The position numbers were made by a program, and so were the translations under genes. A stretch of DNA of 13,624 nt from Clostridia bacterium (GTDB lineage Bacteria > Bacillota > Clostridia > HGM11514), in assembly GCA_900757255.1 (NCBI GenBank), contig CAAENE010000252.1:1-13624 (forward strand). Direction: 5' to 3'. Below, piece by piece: positions 1-6,790 of this stretch. The notes under the pieces are model-generated. The model was not told the DNA's origin. It did not search any database and saw only the letters and a list, made by a program, of their open reading frames with translations. Numbering within the stretch: position 1 is the stretch's first letter; each line of letters begins with the position of its first letter.

Positions 1-1
1 C

Positions 2-391
2 CGTACCTCTTATTTTAAAAAAAATCCGGGATGCGTGATACTTTCTTCAGTGATAGAATTGGAAAGAGGAAATGCAGAGGAAATCCGCGCGAAAATGATG
101 GAACTCAATACGCGGCGTAAAGACAAACAACCTTTAGAGTATCCAAGTGCCGGTTCTACCTTTCAGAGGCCGGAAGGCTTTTTTGCAGGGACATTGATTG
201 AACAGAGCGGTCTCAAAGGCGTGCAGATGGGCGGCGCTGCTGTAAGCGAAAAGCACGCCGGTTTTGTGATTAATAAAGGCGGGGCAACGGCGGAGGATGT
301 AAGAGCGCTGATTGCCCATATCAAAGAAACTGTTTATCAAAAGCATGGAGTTCGTTTACAGGAAGAGGTTATCTATATCGGTGAATTTTAA
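2..391 (+). CDS. murB: UDP-N-acetylmuramate dehydrogenase MurB, C-terminal part (5' end outside window)
   Basis: MurB is the cytoplasmic FAD enzyme that reduces UDP-GlcNAc-enolpyruvate to UDP-MurNAc in peptidoglycan precursor synthesis. The frame is open from the left edge, so only the last 129 residues are present. The fragment begins RTSYFKK, matching the conserved YR(S/T)S-FK segment of the family. It contains AGSTFQRP at local residues 50-57, whose Ser is the expected proton donor, then GLKGVQMGGAAVSEKHAGF, a conserved substrate-domain block. The C-terminal QEEVIYIG carries the expected catalytic Glu just before the Val. The stop is followed after 43 nt by rapZ, a common Firmicutes neighbour. 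The internal ATG/GTG codons near the left edge are not the true start because the homologous sequence continues upstream of them. Confidence 0.96.
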   Translation, partial: RTSYFKKNPGCVILSSVIELERGNAEEIRAKMMELNTRRKDKQPLEYPSAGSTFQRPEGFFAGTLIEQSGLKGVQMGGAAVSEKHAGFVINKGGATAEDVRALIAHIKETVYQKHGVRLQEEVIYIGEF

Positions 392-434
392 TTGAACATT
401 TCACAGCGAACGAAGATACAACGAGGAGAAAAGT

Positions 435-1325
435 ATGAAATGTATTATTGTTACCGGATTTTCCGGAGCGGGAAAGAGTAATGTTATCAAATATTTGGAG
501 GATATCGGATATTTTTGTGTAGATAATATGCTGCCGACCTTAATATCCGGGTTTATCCAAGCCTGTTCGCATTCGCGCAAAAAAATAGATAAGGTTGCAT
601 TAGTGGTAGACGCCCGCGGCGGTGAATTTTTTGACGCGCTGCTGGAAGAGCTGGATAATTTGGATATCCCGAATTGTACCGTGGATTTAAAAATTCTGTT
701 TTTGGAGGCAAAGCATGACGTTCTGGTGAGCCGGTATAAGGAAACCAGGAGAAAGCATCCGCTGTCACCTGATGGTACGGTCAGCGAAGGAATCAATTTG
801 GAGGAAAAATTGCTGGCAAAAGTGCGGGCAAGAGCCGACCAAATTATTGATACGACTAAAACGACCCCGCAGCAGCTTAGGGACATTTTATATAATCTGT
901 TTGACGATGAAAACAAACGTGATGAATTCATGATCAATATCATTTCGTTTGGATTTAAATATGGGCAGCCGATTGATACCGATATTGTATTTGACGTCCG
1001 GTTCCTGCCGAATCCATTTTATATTCCCGAACTCAAAGAATATACTGGACTAGACCGGATGGTTTCGGAATATGTCATGAAGTGGGATCAGACGAGAGTG
1101 TTCATTGACAAGATAACCGATCTGTTCGATTTTCTGTTGCCGTATTATAAGGAAGAAGGCAAACAGCAGCTGGTGATTGGAATCGGGTGTACCGGCGGTA
1201 AGCATAGAAGCGTGGCAATAGCTGAGGCGCTGTATTCTCATTTTAAAAAGGAAGGCCGGTATGTTACCATTTCGCACCGGGATTACTTGAAGGACGGAAG
1301 CGGTAAAATTAAACGCGATGAATAA
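435..1325 (+). CDS. rapZ: RapZ/YvcJ family nucleotide-binding protein (RNase adapter family)
   Basis: This is a 296-residue cytoplasmic protein, full length for the family. Its Walker A motif GFSGAGKS lies at residues 8-15, and the family block LVSRYKETRRKHPL at 97-110. SFGFKYGQP (171-179) and DVRFLPNP (187-194) mark the middle, and GCTGGKHRSV (251-260) the C-terminal domain. In E. coli RapZ presents the small RNA GlmZ to RNase E and so controls amino-sugar synthesis. In Bacillus the homologue YvcJ is a GTP/ATP-binding protein, and its RNA role there is less clear. The start ATG has a GAGGAG ribosome site about 6-7 nt upstream. It follows murB closely, probably in one transcript. The yvcK and whiA genes that often follow it in Firmicutes are absent; instead a terminator and converging genes come next. 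Confidence 0.96.
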   Translation: MKCIIVTGFSGAGKSNVIKYLEDIGYFCVDNMLPTLISGFIQACSHSRKKIDKVALVVDARGGEFFDALLEELDNLDIPNCTVDLKILFLEAKHDVLVSRYKETRRKHPLSPDGTVSEGINLEEKLLAKVRARADQIIDTTKTTPQQLRDILYNLFDDENKRDEFMINIISFGFKYGQPIDTDIVFDVRFLPNPFYIPELKEYTGLDRMVSEYVMKWDQTRVFIDKITDLFDFLLPYYKEEGKQQLVIGIGCTGGKHRSVAIAEALYSHFKKEGRYVTISHRDYLKDGSGKIKRDE

Positions 1326-1330
1326 AAAGG

Positions 1331-1354
1331 GCCCGCTGTTTGGTTGCAGCGGGC
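1331..1354. terminator. Bidirectional intrinsic terminator between rapZ and the DUF4363 gene
   Basis: A perfect 8-bp stem (GCCCGCTG / CAGCGGGC) with an 8-nt loop sits between two convergent genes. On the plus strand it is followed by a T-rich stretch. On the minus strand the stem can be extended and is followed by CCTTTTTATT, a typical U tract. It most likely ends both the murB-rapZ transcript and the leftward DUF421-DUF4363 transcript. Confidence 0.85.
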
Positions 1355-1361
1355 TGTATTT

Positions 1362-1742
1362 CTATAGTATATTTTCAATGTTTATTTGTTCACTGTCGTA
1401 GATATGTTCAAACAAAAACAGCAGGCGTTTGACTGAACGGTAGCTGTCGTTTTTTGACCTTAATTCAAGATAGGTCTCTGTTTCTGAGATTGCGGTATTA
1501 AACAGTTCTAAGTCATCATGGTCGTAATATGACGCCAGCATAGGCGCTTTTTTATCCCATTTTTCTTTGATTTGCCGTAGGCTGTCCATTGCTTCCTCGT
1601 AGTTTTCCAAATTGATTTTGTCAATCATCTGTCCAAGATCGTTGGAGAAATCTTTTTTGACATTGCCGATGTAAAACAGCATAAATACAAGGTAGGCGAT
1701 AACCGACACTAAAAGCACCAGAGCAATTATATTTTTTTTCAT
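1362..1742 (-). CDS. DUF4363 family membrane-anchored protein
   Basis: This is a 126-residue protein with one N-terminal hydrophobic segment at about residues 4-26, preceded by MKKN. A charged, helical remainder follows that probably faces the outside of the cell. Residues 27-126 are rich in Asp, Glu and Lys with an NDLGQMIDKINLENYEEAM stretch, consistent with a helical hairpin or coiled coil. Its length and pattern, and its pairing with a DUF421 gene, match the DUF4363 family, for which no biochemical function is known to me. The start codon overlaps the end of the upstream DUF421 gene by 4 nt (ATGA type), so the two are translationally coupled. The assignment rests on recalled family features, not on a search. 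Confidence 0.8.
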   Translation of the reverse strand: MKKNIIALVLLVSVIAYLVFMLFYIGNVKKDFSNDLGQMIDKINLENYEEAMDSLRQIKEKWDKKAPMLASYYDHDDLELFNTAISETETYLELRSKNDSYRSVKRLLFLFEHIYDSEQINIENIL

Positions 1743-2395
1743 ACGTCCTCACCCCTCTTTTTCTCAAGATAAATATTCTGATATTCATCCACCGTCATAA
1801 TAAAAATATCTTCTATTTTATTAATACGGTATTTATCCAATGTTTTATCAATCCAATTTTCATCAAGATTCAAAAAATCCATATTTTTCTGATCGATTTG
1901 ACCATCGTTGATAATTGTAAGGGGCAGGCCATCGTTATTTTCGGTTGGCTGCTGTGATTTTGGAATAATACTTAATTCGCCGTTGGTTTCCATGATAGCA
2001 TACTGTACCTGTGCGATGTCCGGATAATCCTTTAACCGAAGCTCCTCCATTAAATCATCAATATTGATTCGCGCTCGTTTTAGATTATACTGCTGTATTT
2101 TCCCTTTGTTGATGAGGATAAGGGGGGTGCCGGTAAACATGGAGCGTATTTTTCGGCTTTTGAGCAGAAGATAGGACATAAATACTTCTACGGAAAATAG
2201 GATAATGATAGGAATAATACCATTAATCAGCGGCGTTTTGGCGTCCTGCATTGGTATAGTTGCCAACTCAGCTATGATCAAGGTAATGGCAAACTCAGAC
2301 GGCTGCAATTCTCCGATTTGCCTTTTTCCCATAATACGGAGAGAAAAAACAACTACTATATATAATAGAATCACTCGAATAATTCCGGTTGACAT
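1739..2395 (-). CDS. DUF421 (YetF-like) membrane protein
   Basis: The protein has 218 residues. Three hydrophobic segments are predicted at roughly residues 4-21, 32-50 and 58-78, followed by a soluble C-terminal region. The hallmark block RIMGKRQIGELQPSEF lies at residues 20-35, and LINKGKI / ARINIDDLMEELR at 94-120 is the conserved start of the cytoplasmic YetF domain. DUF421 proteins are common in spore-forming Firmicutes; their molecular role is not established. The ATG is preceded on the minus strand by AGAGGTG with about 8 nt spacing. The tail after residue 145 is less conserved in appearance. It is first gene of a two-gene leftward operon with DUF4363, expressed from a promoter in the 2434-2463 region. 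Confidence 0.92.
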   Translation of the reverse strand: MSTGIIRVILLYIVVVFSLRIMGKRQIGELQPSEFAITLIIAELATIPMQDAKTPLINGIIPIIILFSVEVFMSYLLLKSRKIRSMFTGTPLILINKGKIQQYNLKRARINIDDLMEELRLKDYPDIAQVQYAIMETNGELSIIPKSQQPTENNDGLPLTIINDGQIDQKNMDFLNLDENWIDKTLDKYRINKIEDIFIMTVDEYQNIYLEKKRGEDV

Positions 2396-2433
2396 GGAAA
2401 CGTCACCTCTCTTTTTGGTTATTATGTGTAATT

Positions 2434-2463
2434 AGAATAAAAAATAACAGAGAAATATTGCAA
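2434..2463 (-). promoter_or_regulatory. Candidate sigma-A promoter for the DUF421-DUF4363 operon
   Basis: Read on the minus strand, TTGCAA (2458-2463) and TATTCT (2434-2439) are 18 nt apart, and the DUF421 start lies about 40 nt downstream. Because TTGCAA is its own reverse complement, the same hexamer also serves the rightward promoter. Each box has mismatches to consensus, so this is a candidate only. Confidence 0.45.
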
Positions 2464-2485
2464 AACTGTGTGTTTATGGTATAAT
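2458..2485 (+). promoter_or_regulatory. Sigma-A promoter with extended -10 for the rightward glycosylation genes
   Basis: TTGCAA (2458-2463) is separated by 16 nt from a perfect TATAAT (2480-2485). A TG dinucleotide one base before the -10 box (TGG-TATAAT) makes it an extended -10. The predicted start near 2492 leaves a leader of about 90 nt before the gene at 2585. No other strong promoter is seen between 2396 and 2584. Confidence 0.75.
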
Positions 2486-2502
2486 AACTGTAAACAGTTA
2501 TT
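2483..2502. promoter_or_regulatory. Perfect dyad overlapping the -10/start region, candidate operator
   Basis: The arms AATAACTG and CAGTTATT are perfect inverted repeats of 8 bp around TAAA. The dyad begins inside the TATAAT box and covers the expected transcription start, a position typical of a repressor site. It could alternatively form a small hairpin at the 5' end of the mRNA. No regulator can be assigned from sequence alone. Confidence 0.4.
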
Positions 2503-2584
2503 TACACCTTCCTATTGTTGGACAAGTTTTGTATATTGCCTGTTGGGGGTGTAAGGATATTACACAAGAGGATGGAGTTGAGTT

Positions 2585-3076
2585 ATGTCTACTCTTTTTT
2601 TAAACAAACGGAAGGCTCCGCCGGATTTAAAGGATAAACAAAAACGTTTGTTTTCTTTGTTTGACCTTCAGGGGAAAACGATTGTTTTGGTTTATAATGA
2701 TGAAGAACTCATCAAAAAAATGAAAAAGATAAAAAATATTCGGCTGACGGTGATTGCAAAAAAACGGACAGAATTTTTAGAAAAAATCAAGTATAAAGAA
2801 GCACAGGTTTCCTATTCGGATTTTATTGATTCCCCGCTTGATGCAAGCGACCTTATTTTCATAGAGGCTGATTTTAATAATTTAACCGAACTTGAAAATA
2901 ATATGCTGTATGCGGAAAAAAATCTCAAAGGAAACGGCCAGCTTATCTTTTTTAATTTCACTGGGACTATGTTGGATATCAATCAGGTCAAAAAAATTCT
3001 TGGCGTGAAATTTGATCGGATACAGTTTATTGACCAGGACCGGTATCATGTTGTTATATGTATCAAAGATAGATAA
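2585..3076 (+). CDS. Uncharacterised Rossmann-like protein, possibly a degenerate class I methyltransferase fold
   Basis: I do not recognise a named family in this 163-residue soluble protein. Hydrophobic strands alternate with helices: KTIVLVYN (31-38), RLTVIAK (53-59), AQVSYSDF (73-80), DLIFIEA (89-95), GNGQLIFFNF (116-125) and HVVICIK (155-161). The order, and the segment AEKNLKGNGQLIFF that resembles the LKPGGRLI strand of methyltransferases, suggest a SAM-methyltransferase-like fold. However, the glycine-rich SAM loop after strand 1 is missing (VYNDEEL instead of DxGxGxG), so catalytic activity is doubtful. It is Lys-rich and has no signal peptide or membrane segment. It starts the rightward operon and lies 36 nt before the large glycosyltransferase gene, so a link to envelope glycosylation is possible but only inferred from position. 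Confidence 0.75.
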   Translation: MSTLFLNKRKAPPDLKDKQKRLFSLFDLQGKTIVLVYNDEELIKKMKKIKNIRLTVIAKKRTEFLEKIKYKEAQVSYSDFIDSPLDASDLIFIEADFNNLTELENNMLYAEKNLKGNGQLIFFNFTGTMLDINQVKKILGVKFDRIQFIDQDRYHVVICIKDR

Positions 3077-3112
3077 AATCAGCGCGGAGACAAGCGTAAT
3101 TGGAGGGAAACT

Positions 3113-6100
3113 ATGCAGCTCATCATTTGGACAAGCGTTTATTTTTTACTTATTTATTTTCTTTTGTATTATTCCCAGTTTAAAGAAAACCGTCTTGAAA
3201 ACAAAGGAAATATCAAAAGAAGCGCCTTTATCCTGCTTGGATGCGGTCTTATTTTCAGGCTGATCATCGTCAGCTTTTTTAAAGAAGGGTTTGGATCGGA
3301 CGAGGCCTGCTGGTTCTATTGGGCAAAGGATATTCAGGCAAACGGAATCAGCAATATTTATCTCGATCCGCAGTATTTCTGCGACTATCCGCCGGGATAT
3401 CTTTATGTTCTCAATATTATTGGCTTTTTCTTAAATAAATTTCCGGATGTATTTGCGTTTGGCAATTATGCACGTGCACTTTTAACAAGAGGTCCTGCAA
3501 TTATTTGTGACTTATTGCTGGCATATACTCTGATTATGTTTGCAAAAGATAAAATCGGAAATAAAAAAGCTCTTTTCTTGGGCTTTTTCTATCTGTTTAG
3601 TCCGTTTGTCTTTTTGAATTCCTCTATCTGGGGACAAATCGACAGCGTCTGGAGCTTTTTCCTGATTATGGCGCTGATCAAAGACTATGAGAAAAAACTC
3701 ATACCAAGCGTTATCCTCTTGGGAATATCAACACTGTTAAAGCCTCAGGCTCTGCTCTTCATGCCGATTTTTGCAATTATGTATTTCGGCGACAAAAAAA
3801 CATGGTGGAAAAATTACCTGAAAGCACTTGGTATCGGCGCAGCCATGTTTGTGATAGCATCAATACCCTTTATTTATAAAGCAGGCTTTGATTTTAATAT
3901 TGTTATCCAAAAGTATTTTGGCACGATGGGCAGCTATAAATATCCGTCCGTTAACGCATATAACCTTTATGCTATGCTGGGCGCAAACTATGGCAATTTA
4001 GAATCTCCCTTCTTTTTCCTGAAATTCGACGTATGGGGGAAAATAGGGATTGTACTTTCGGTGCTTCTGGGAGCGTATTTCTACTTTAAAAATAAAAATC
4101 AGGACAGGATGTTTTTCTCCTCGTTTGTATTGATGACAGTGATGTTTTTCTTTGCGACGATGATGCATGAGAGATACCTGTATCCGGCGATTGTCCTGAT
4201 GTTCTTCTGCTATGCGTTTTTCGAGGACGGACGGTTTTTGCACGCGTCAGTCTTTTTGGGCATCTTCCATTTTATCAATACCGGATTGATTTATATGGAC
4301 GTCGGACGGCAGATACCGTTTACTTCAAATGCAGATACTAAAACAATTATTGTATTCTTTGTTTCCCTGTTTGGGCTTATTGTGGCAATTTATGCTCTGA
4401 ACCGGGGAGCTAAGCTGATTCGGCAGGGCTATCCGCTTGAAATTGAGCAGCCGGCCAAAGTGCCTGTAAAAGTGAAAAACAATAAAAAGAAAGCAAAGGC
4501 AGTGGACAAACGGATTCGAATTTCTTCCTGGATAAAGCTTCCCAAGATGGGAAAATGGGATTATATTGTAATGTCTGGTATTACTATCATCTATGCGGTA
4601 GTCGCCTTTACCAATCTTGGCTCTACTACCGCGGCACAGAATTTTTATACCGCAAAGGCGCAGGAAGAGGTCATTCTGGATTTAGGAAGCCAGAAATCGA
4701 TTGCCTCTCTGTCGGTTTATCCTGAAATAGAAATGGGGATGTACCAGGTGTTTGCGTCAAGCAGTCTGGACGATAATTCCTGGCGGCAGCTGACAACAAT
4801 TAATGATACAGCGAATAACCTCAACAAACTTTCTGTCTTTGAATGGAAAAAAATTGATATCAATACCCTGGCACAGTACATCAAATTAGTGCCGCAGACC
4901 GAGGGGTCAAAGATGATAGAAGTGGCCCTTTATGATAAAGAGTTCAATCAGATTCCGGTCAGCCGGGTCATTTCGGATAACCCGACGGCACAAAATTTGG
5001 TGGATGAGCAGCAATATGCGCAGCCAGAGAAGTATTATAAAACAAGCACCTACTTTGACGAAATCTATCATGCGAGGACGGCTTACGAATATCTGCACCA
5101 GTACAGCCCTTATGAAAATACCCATCCTCCGCTCGGCAAAGATATCATTGCTTTTGGCATCAAGCTGTTTGGCATGACGCCGTTTGGCTGGCGCGTTATG
5201 GGCGTGCTGTTCGGTATTTTTATGGTTCCGCTGATTTACCTGCTGGGTAAAAAAATGTTCAAAAAAACCCTGTTTGCAGGTTCTGTAGCGACCCTGTTTG
5301 CCTTTGACTTTATGCATTATGCGCAGACTCGTATTTCGACCATTGACAGCTACTCGGTGTTCTTTATCATTGCCATGTACCTGTTTATGTACTGGTATTT
5401 TACCATGAATTTCAATGTGACTCCCTTTAAAAAGACTCTTGTACCGCTTGCGCTGTGCGGAATTATGTTCGGTATCGGCGCGGCCTGTAAGTGGACGAGT
5501 ATTTATGCGGGGTTAGGATTGTTTATCCTGTTCGTGATTTCTTTTGTGAAGCGCTATATGGAATATAAATACGCGCTTAAAAATCCGAATGTGGAATTTG
5601 AAGGAGTCAAATGCAGCGAAATCTCAAAAGAATATCGCGGCCGTGCGATTAAAACGATCCTGTGGTGCGTCCTGTTCTTTATTATCATTCCGGCGCTGAT
5701 TTATATGGGTTCCTATTTTCTGTTTGTCCAGTGCGAGGGACAGCAGTTCTCGACGATTTTTAAGAACCAGAAGGATATGTTTGATTATCATTCCAAGTTA
5801 ACTGCGACCCATAGCTATTCCTCCCAGTGGTGGCAGTGGATTGTGATGAGCAAACCGCTGGTATTCACTCGTGAAACGCTGGCAGCGATGAACAATATGA
5901 CCAGTTCCATTACAACTATGGGGAATCCGATGGTCTGGTGGGGCGGTATCATCGCAATGGCGTTTGTAGTGTATTACACCATCCGCGATCGTGATAAAAC
6001 AGGACTGTTCATCATCATCGGATATGTCAGCCAGATTTTGCCTCAGATGGGTCTGTCGCGTGTCCTGTTTATTTACCATTACTTTGCATGTGTGCCGTTT

Positions 6101-6292
6101 TTAGTGCTGGCAATTGTATATATCATGAAAAAGCTGTACGATAAGGACAAACGCTGGCGGTACGGTATTTATGGATATCTGGCGCTGTCAGTCTTTATGT
6201 TCTGTATGTTCTATCCGGTGATTACCGGAACGCCGGTTGACCCAACCTATGTAAATACCTATCTGAAATGGATGCCGAAATGGTACTTTTAA
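3113..6292 (+). CDS. Large membrane glycosyltransferase: Gpi18-like GT-C module + extracytoplasmic beta domain + PMT (GT39) module
   Basis: This is a 1059-residue polytopic protein that reads as two GT-C enzymes fused. Module 1 (about 1-430) has DE at 63-64 in the first outer loop, DYPPGYLYVL (91-100), NSSIWGQIDS (169-178), LLKPQAL (208-214) and HERYLYP (352-358), a pattern like Gpi18-related mannosyltransferases. A Lys-rich cytosolic linker (about 451-467) and a membrane segment (484-502) follow. Next is a non-membrane beta-rich region (about 505-620: EEVILDLGSQKSIASLSVYP, YQVFASSSLDDNSW) resembling a discoidin/F5-8C carbohydrate-binding fold. Module 2 (about 640-1059) is a PMT domain with FDEIYHAR (648-655, catalytic Asp-Glu) and HPPLGK (671-676). 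PMT enzymes transfer sugar, usually mannose, from polyprenyl-phosphate to Ser/Thr outside the membrane. Donor and acceptor here are unknown. GGAGGG lies just before the ATG. Confidence 0.92.
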   Translation: MQLIIWTSVYFLLIYFLLYYSQFKENRLENKGNIKRSAFILLGCGLIFRLIIVSFFKEGFGSDEACWFYWAKDIQANGISNIYLDPQYFCDYPPGYLYVLNIIGFFLNKFPDVFAFGNYARALLTRGPAIICDLLLAYTLIMFAKDKIGNKKALFLGFFYLFSPFVFLNSSIWGQIDSVWSFFLIMALIKDYEKKLIPSVILLGISTLLKPQALLFMPIFAIMYFGDKKTWWKNYLKALGIGAAMFVIASIPFIYKAGFDFNIVIQKYFGTMGSYKYPSVNAYNLYAMLGANYGNLESPFFFLKFDVWGKIGIVLSVLLGAYFYFKNKNQDRMFFSSFVLMTVMFFFATMMHERYLYPAIVLMFFCYAFFEDGRFLHASVFLGIFHFINTGLIYMDVGRQIPFTSNADTKTIIVFFVSLFGLIVAIYALNRGAKLIRQGYPLEIEQPAKVPVKVKNNKKKAKAVDKRIRISSWIKLPKMGKWDYIVMSGITIIYAVVAFTNLGSTTAAQNFYTAKAQEEVILDLGSQKSIASLSVYPEIEMGMYQVFASSSLDDNSWRQLTTINDTANNLNKLSVFEWKKIDINTLAQYIKLVPQTEGSKMIEVALYDKEFNQIPVSRVISDNPTAQNLVDEQQYAQPEKYYKTSTYFDEIYHARTAYEYLHQYSPYENTHPPLGKDIIAFGIKLFGMTPFGWRVMGVLFGIFMVPLIYLLGKKMFKKTLFAGSVATLFAFDFMHYAQTRISTIDSYSVFFIIAMYLFMYWYFTMNFNVTPFKKTLVPLALCGIMFGIGAACKWTSIYAGLGLFILFVISFVKRYMEYKYALKNPNVEFEGVKCSEISKEYRGRAIKTILWCVLFFIIIPALIYMGSYFLFVQCEGQQFSTIFKNQKDMFDYHSKLTATHSYSSQWWQWIVMSKPLVFTRETLAAMNNMTSSITTMGNPMVWWGGIIAMAFVVYYTIRDRDKTGLFIIIGYVSQILPQMGLSRVLFIYHYFACVPFLVLAIVYIMKKLYDKDKRWRYGIYGYLALSVFMFCMFYPVITGTPVDPTYVNTYLKWMPKWYF

Positions 6293-6301
6293 GAAATAAG
6301 G

Positions 6302-6324
6302 CGGGACGCTGTTTCGGCGTCCCG
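6302..6324 (+). terminator. Intrinsic terminator or attenuator after the large glycosyltransferase gene
   Basis: A perfect 8-bp GC-rich stem (CGGGACGC / GCGTCCCG) with a 7-nt loop begins 10 nt after the stop codon and is followed by TTTCTGTC. The U tract is short and I see no good promoter between it and the GtrA gene at 6359. It may therefore only partly stop transcription and lower expression of the genes behind it. Confidence 0.6.
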
Positions 6325-6358
6325 TTTCTGTCAAAATAAGACTGTATCGGAGAGAAAT

Positions 6359-6790
6359 ATGAAATTACACAAATCATTAAAAGAGCTGATAAAGTTTGGT
6401 ATTGTGGGCGTGGTAAATACCCTGCTGGATATGGTGATTTACTTGATCCTGACGGTGTATTTTGGAATATTCAAATATCTGGCACAGACAATCTCTTATT
6501 CAATTTCCATGATACATTCTTATTTAGTTAATCGTTTTTGGACGTTCGGACGCCGCGGAAAAGTGGAATCGGCAGCTGAACCGGTTAAATTTGTGGCCGT
6601 GAATCTTATTTCTTTAGGAATCAGTTTTCTGTGCTTTTATTTGATTGGATTTTGGACGCAGAATTTGGTAGTTGCGGATAATATGCGCCTTTTCATTGAA
6701 AAGCTGATTGTGACGCCAACGGTCATGGCAGTAAATTTTTTATTAAACAAAATTTGGGTTTTTCAGGAGGAGAAGCATGAGGGAAATTGA
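6359..6790 (+). CDS. GtrA family membrane protein
   Basis: The protein has 143 residues and four hydrophobic segments, at about 11-33, 39-58, 76-98 and 113-131. Family hallmarks are KFGIVGVVNTLLDMVIY near the N terminus, YLVNRFWTFG (55-64) after segment 2, and LLNKIWVFQEE (128-138) at the end. GtrA proteins are implicated in moving or handling polyprenyl-phosphate-linked sugars at the cytoplasmic membrane in O-antigen, wall polymer or protein glycosylation. Placed directly after a PMT-type transferase that would need a lipid-linked sugar, it fits a donor-supply role. GGAGAG precedes the ATG. The 3' end overlaps the fumarase-type gene by 14 nt, and that gene's AGGAGG site lies inside this coding sequence. 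Confidence 0.93.
   Translation: MKLHKSLKELIKFGIVGVVNTLLDMVIYLILTVYFGIFKYLAQTISYSISMIHSYLVNRFWTFGRRGKVESAAEPVKFVAVNLISLGISFLCFYLIGFWTQNLVVADNMRLFIEKLIVTPTVMAVNFLLNKIWVFQEEKHEGN

Noticed and set aside
401..943. Minus-strand open frame of 180 codons opposite rapZ
   Set aside because: Ser-rich antisense shadow of a fully conserved RapZ sequence.
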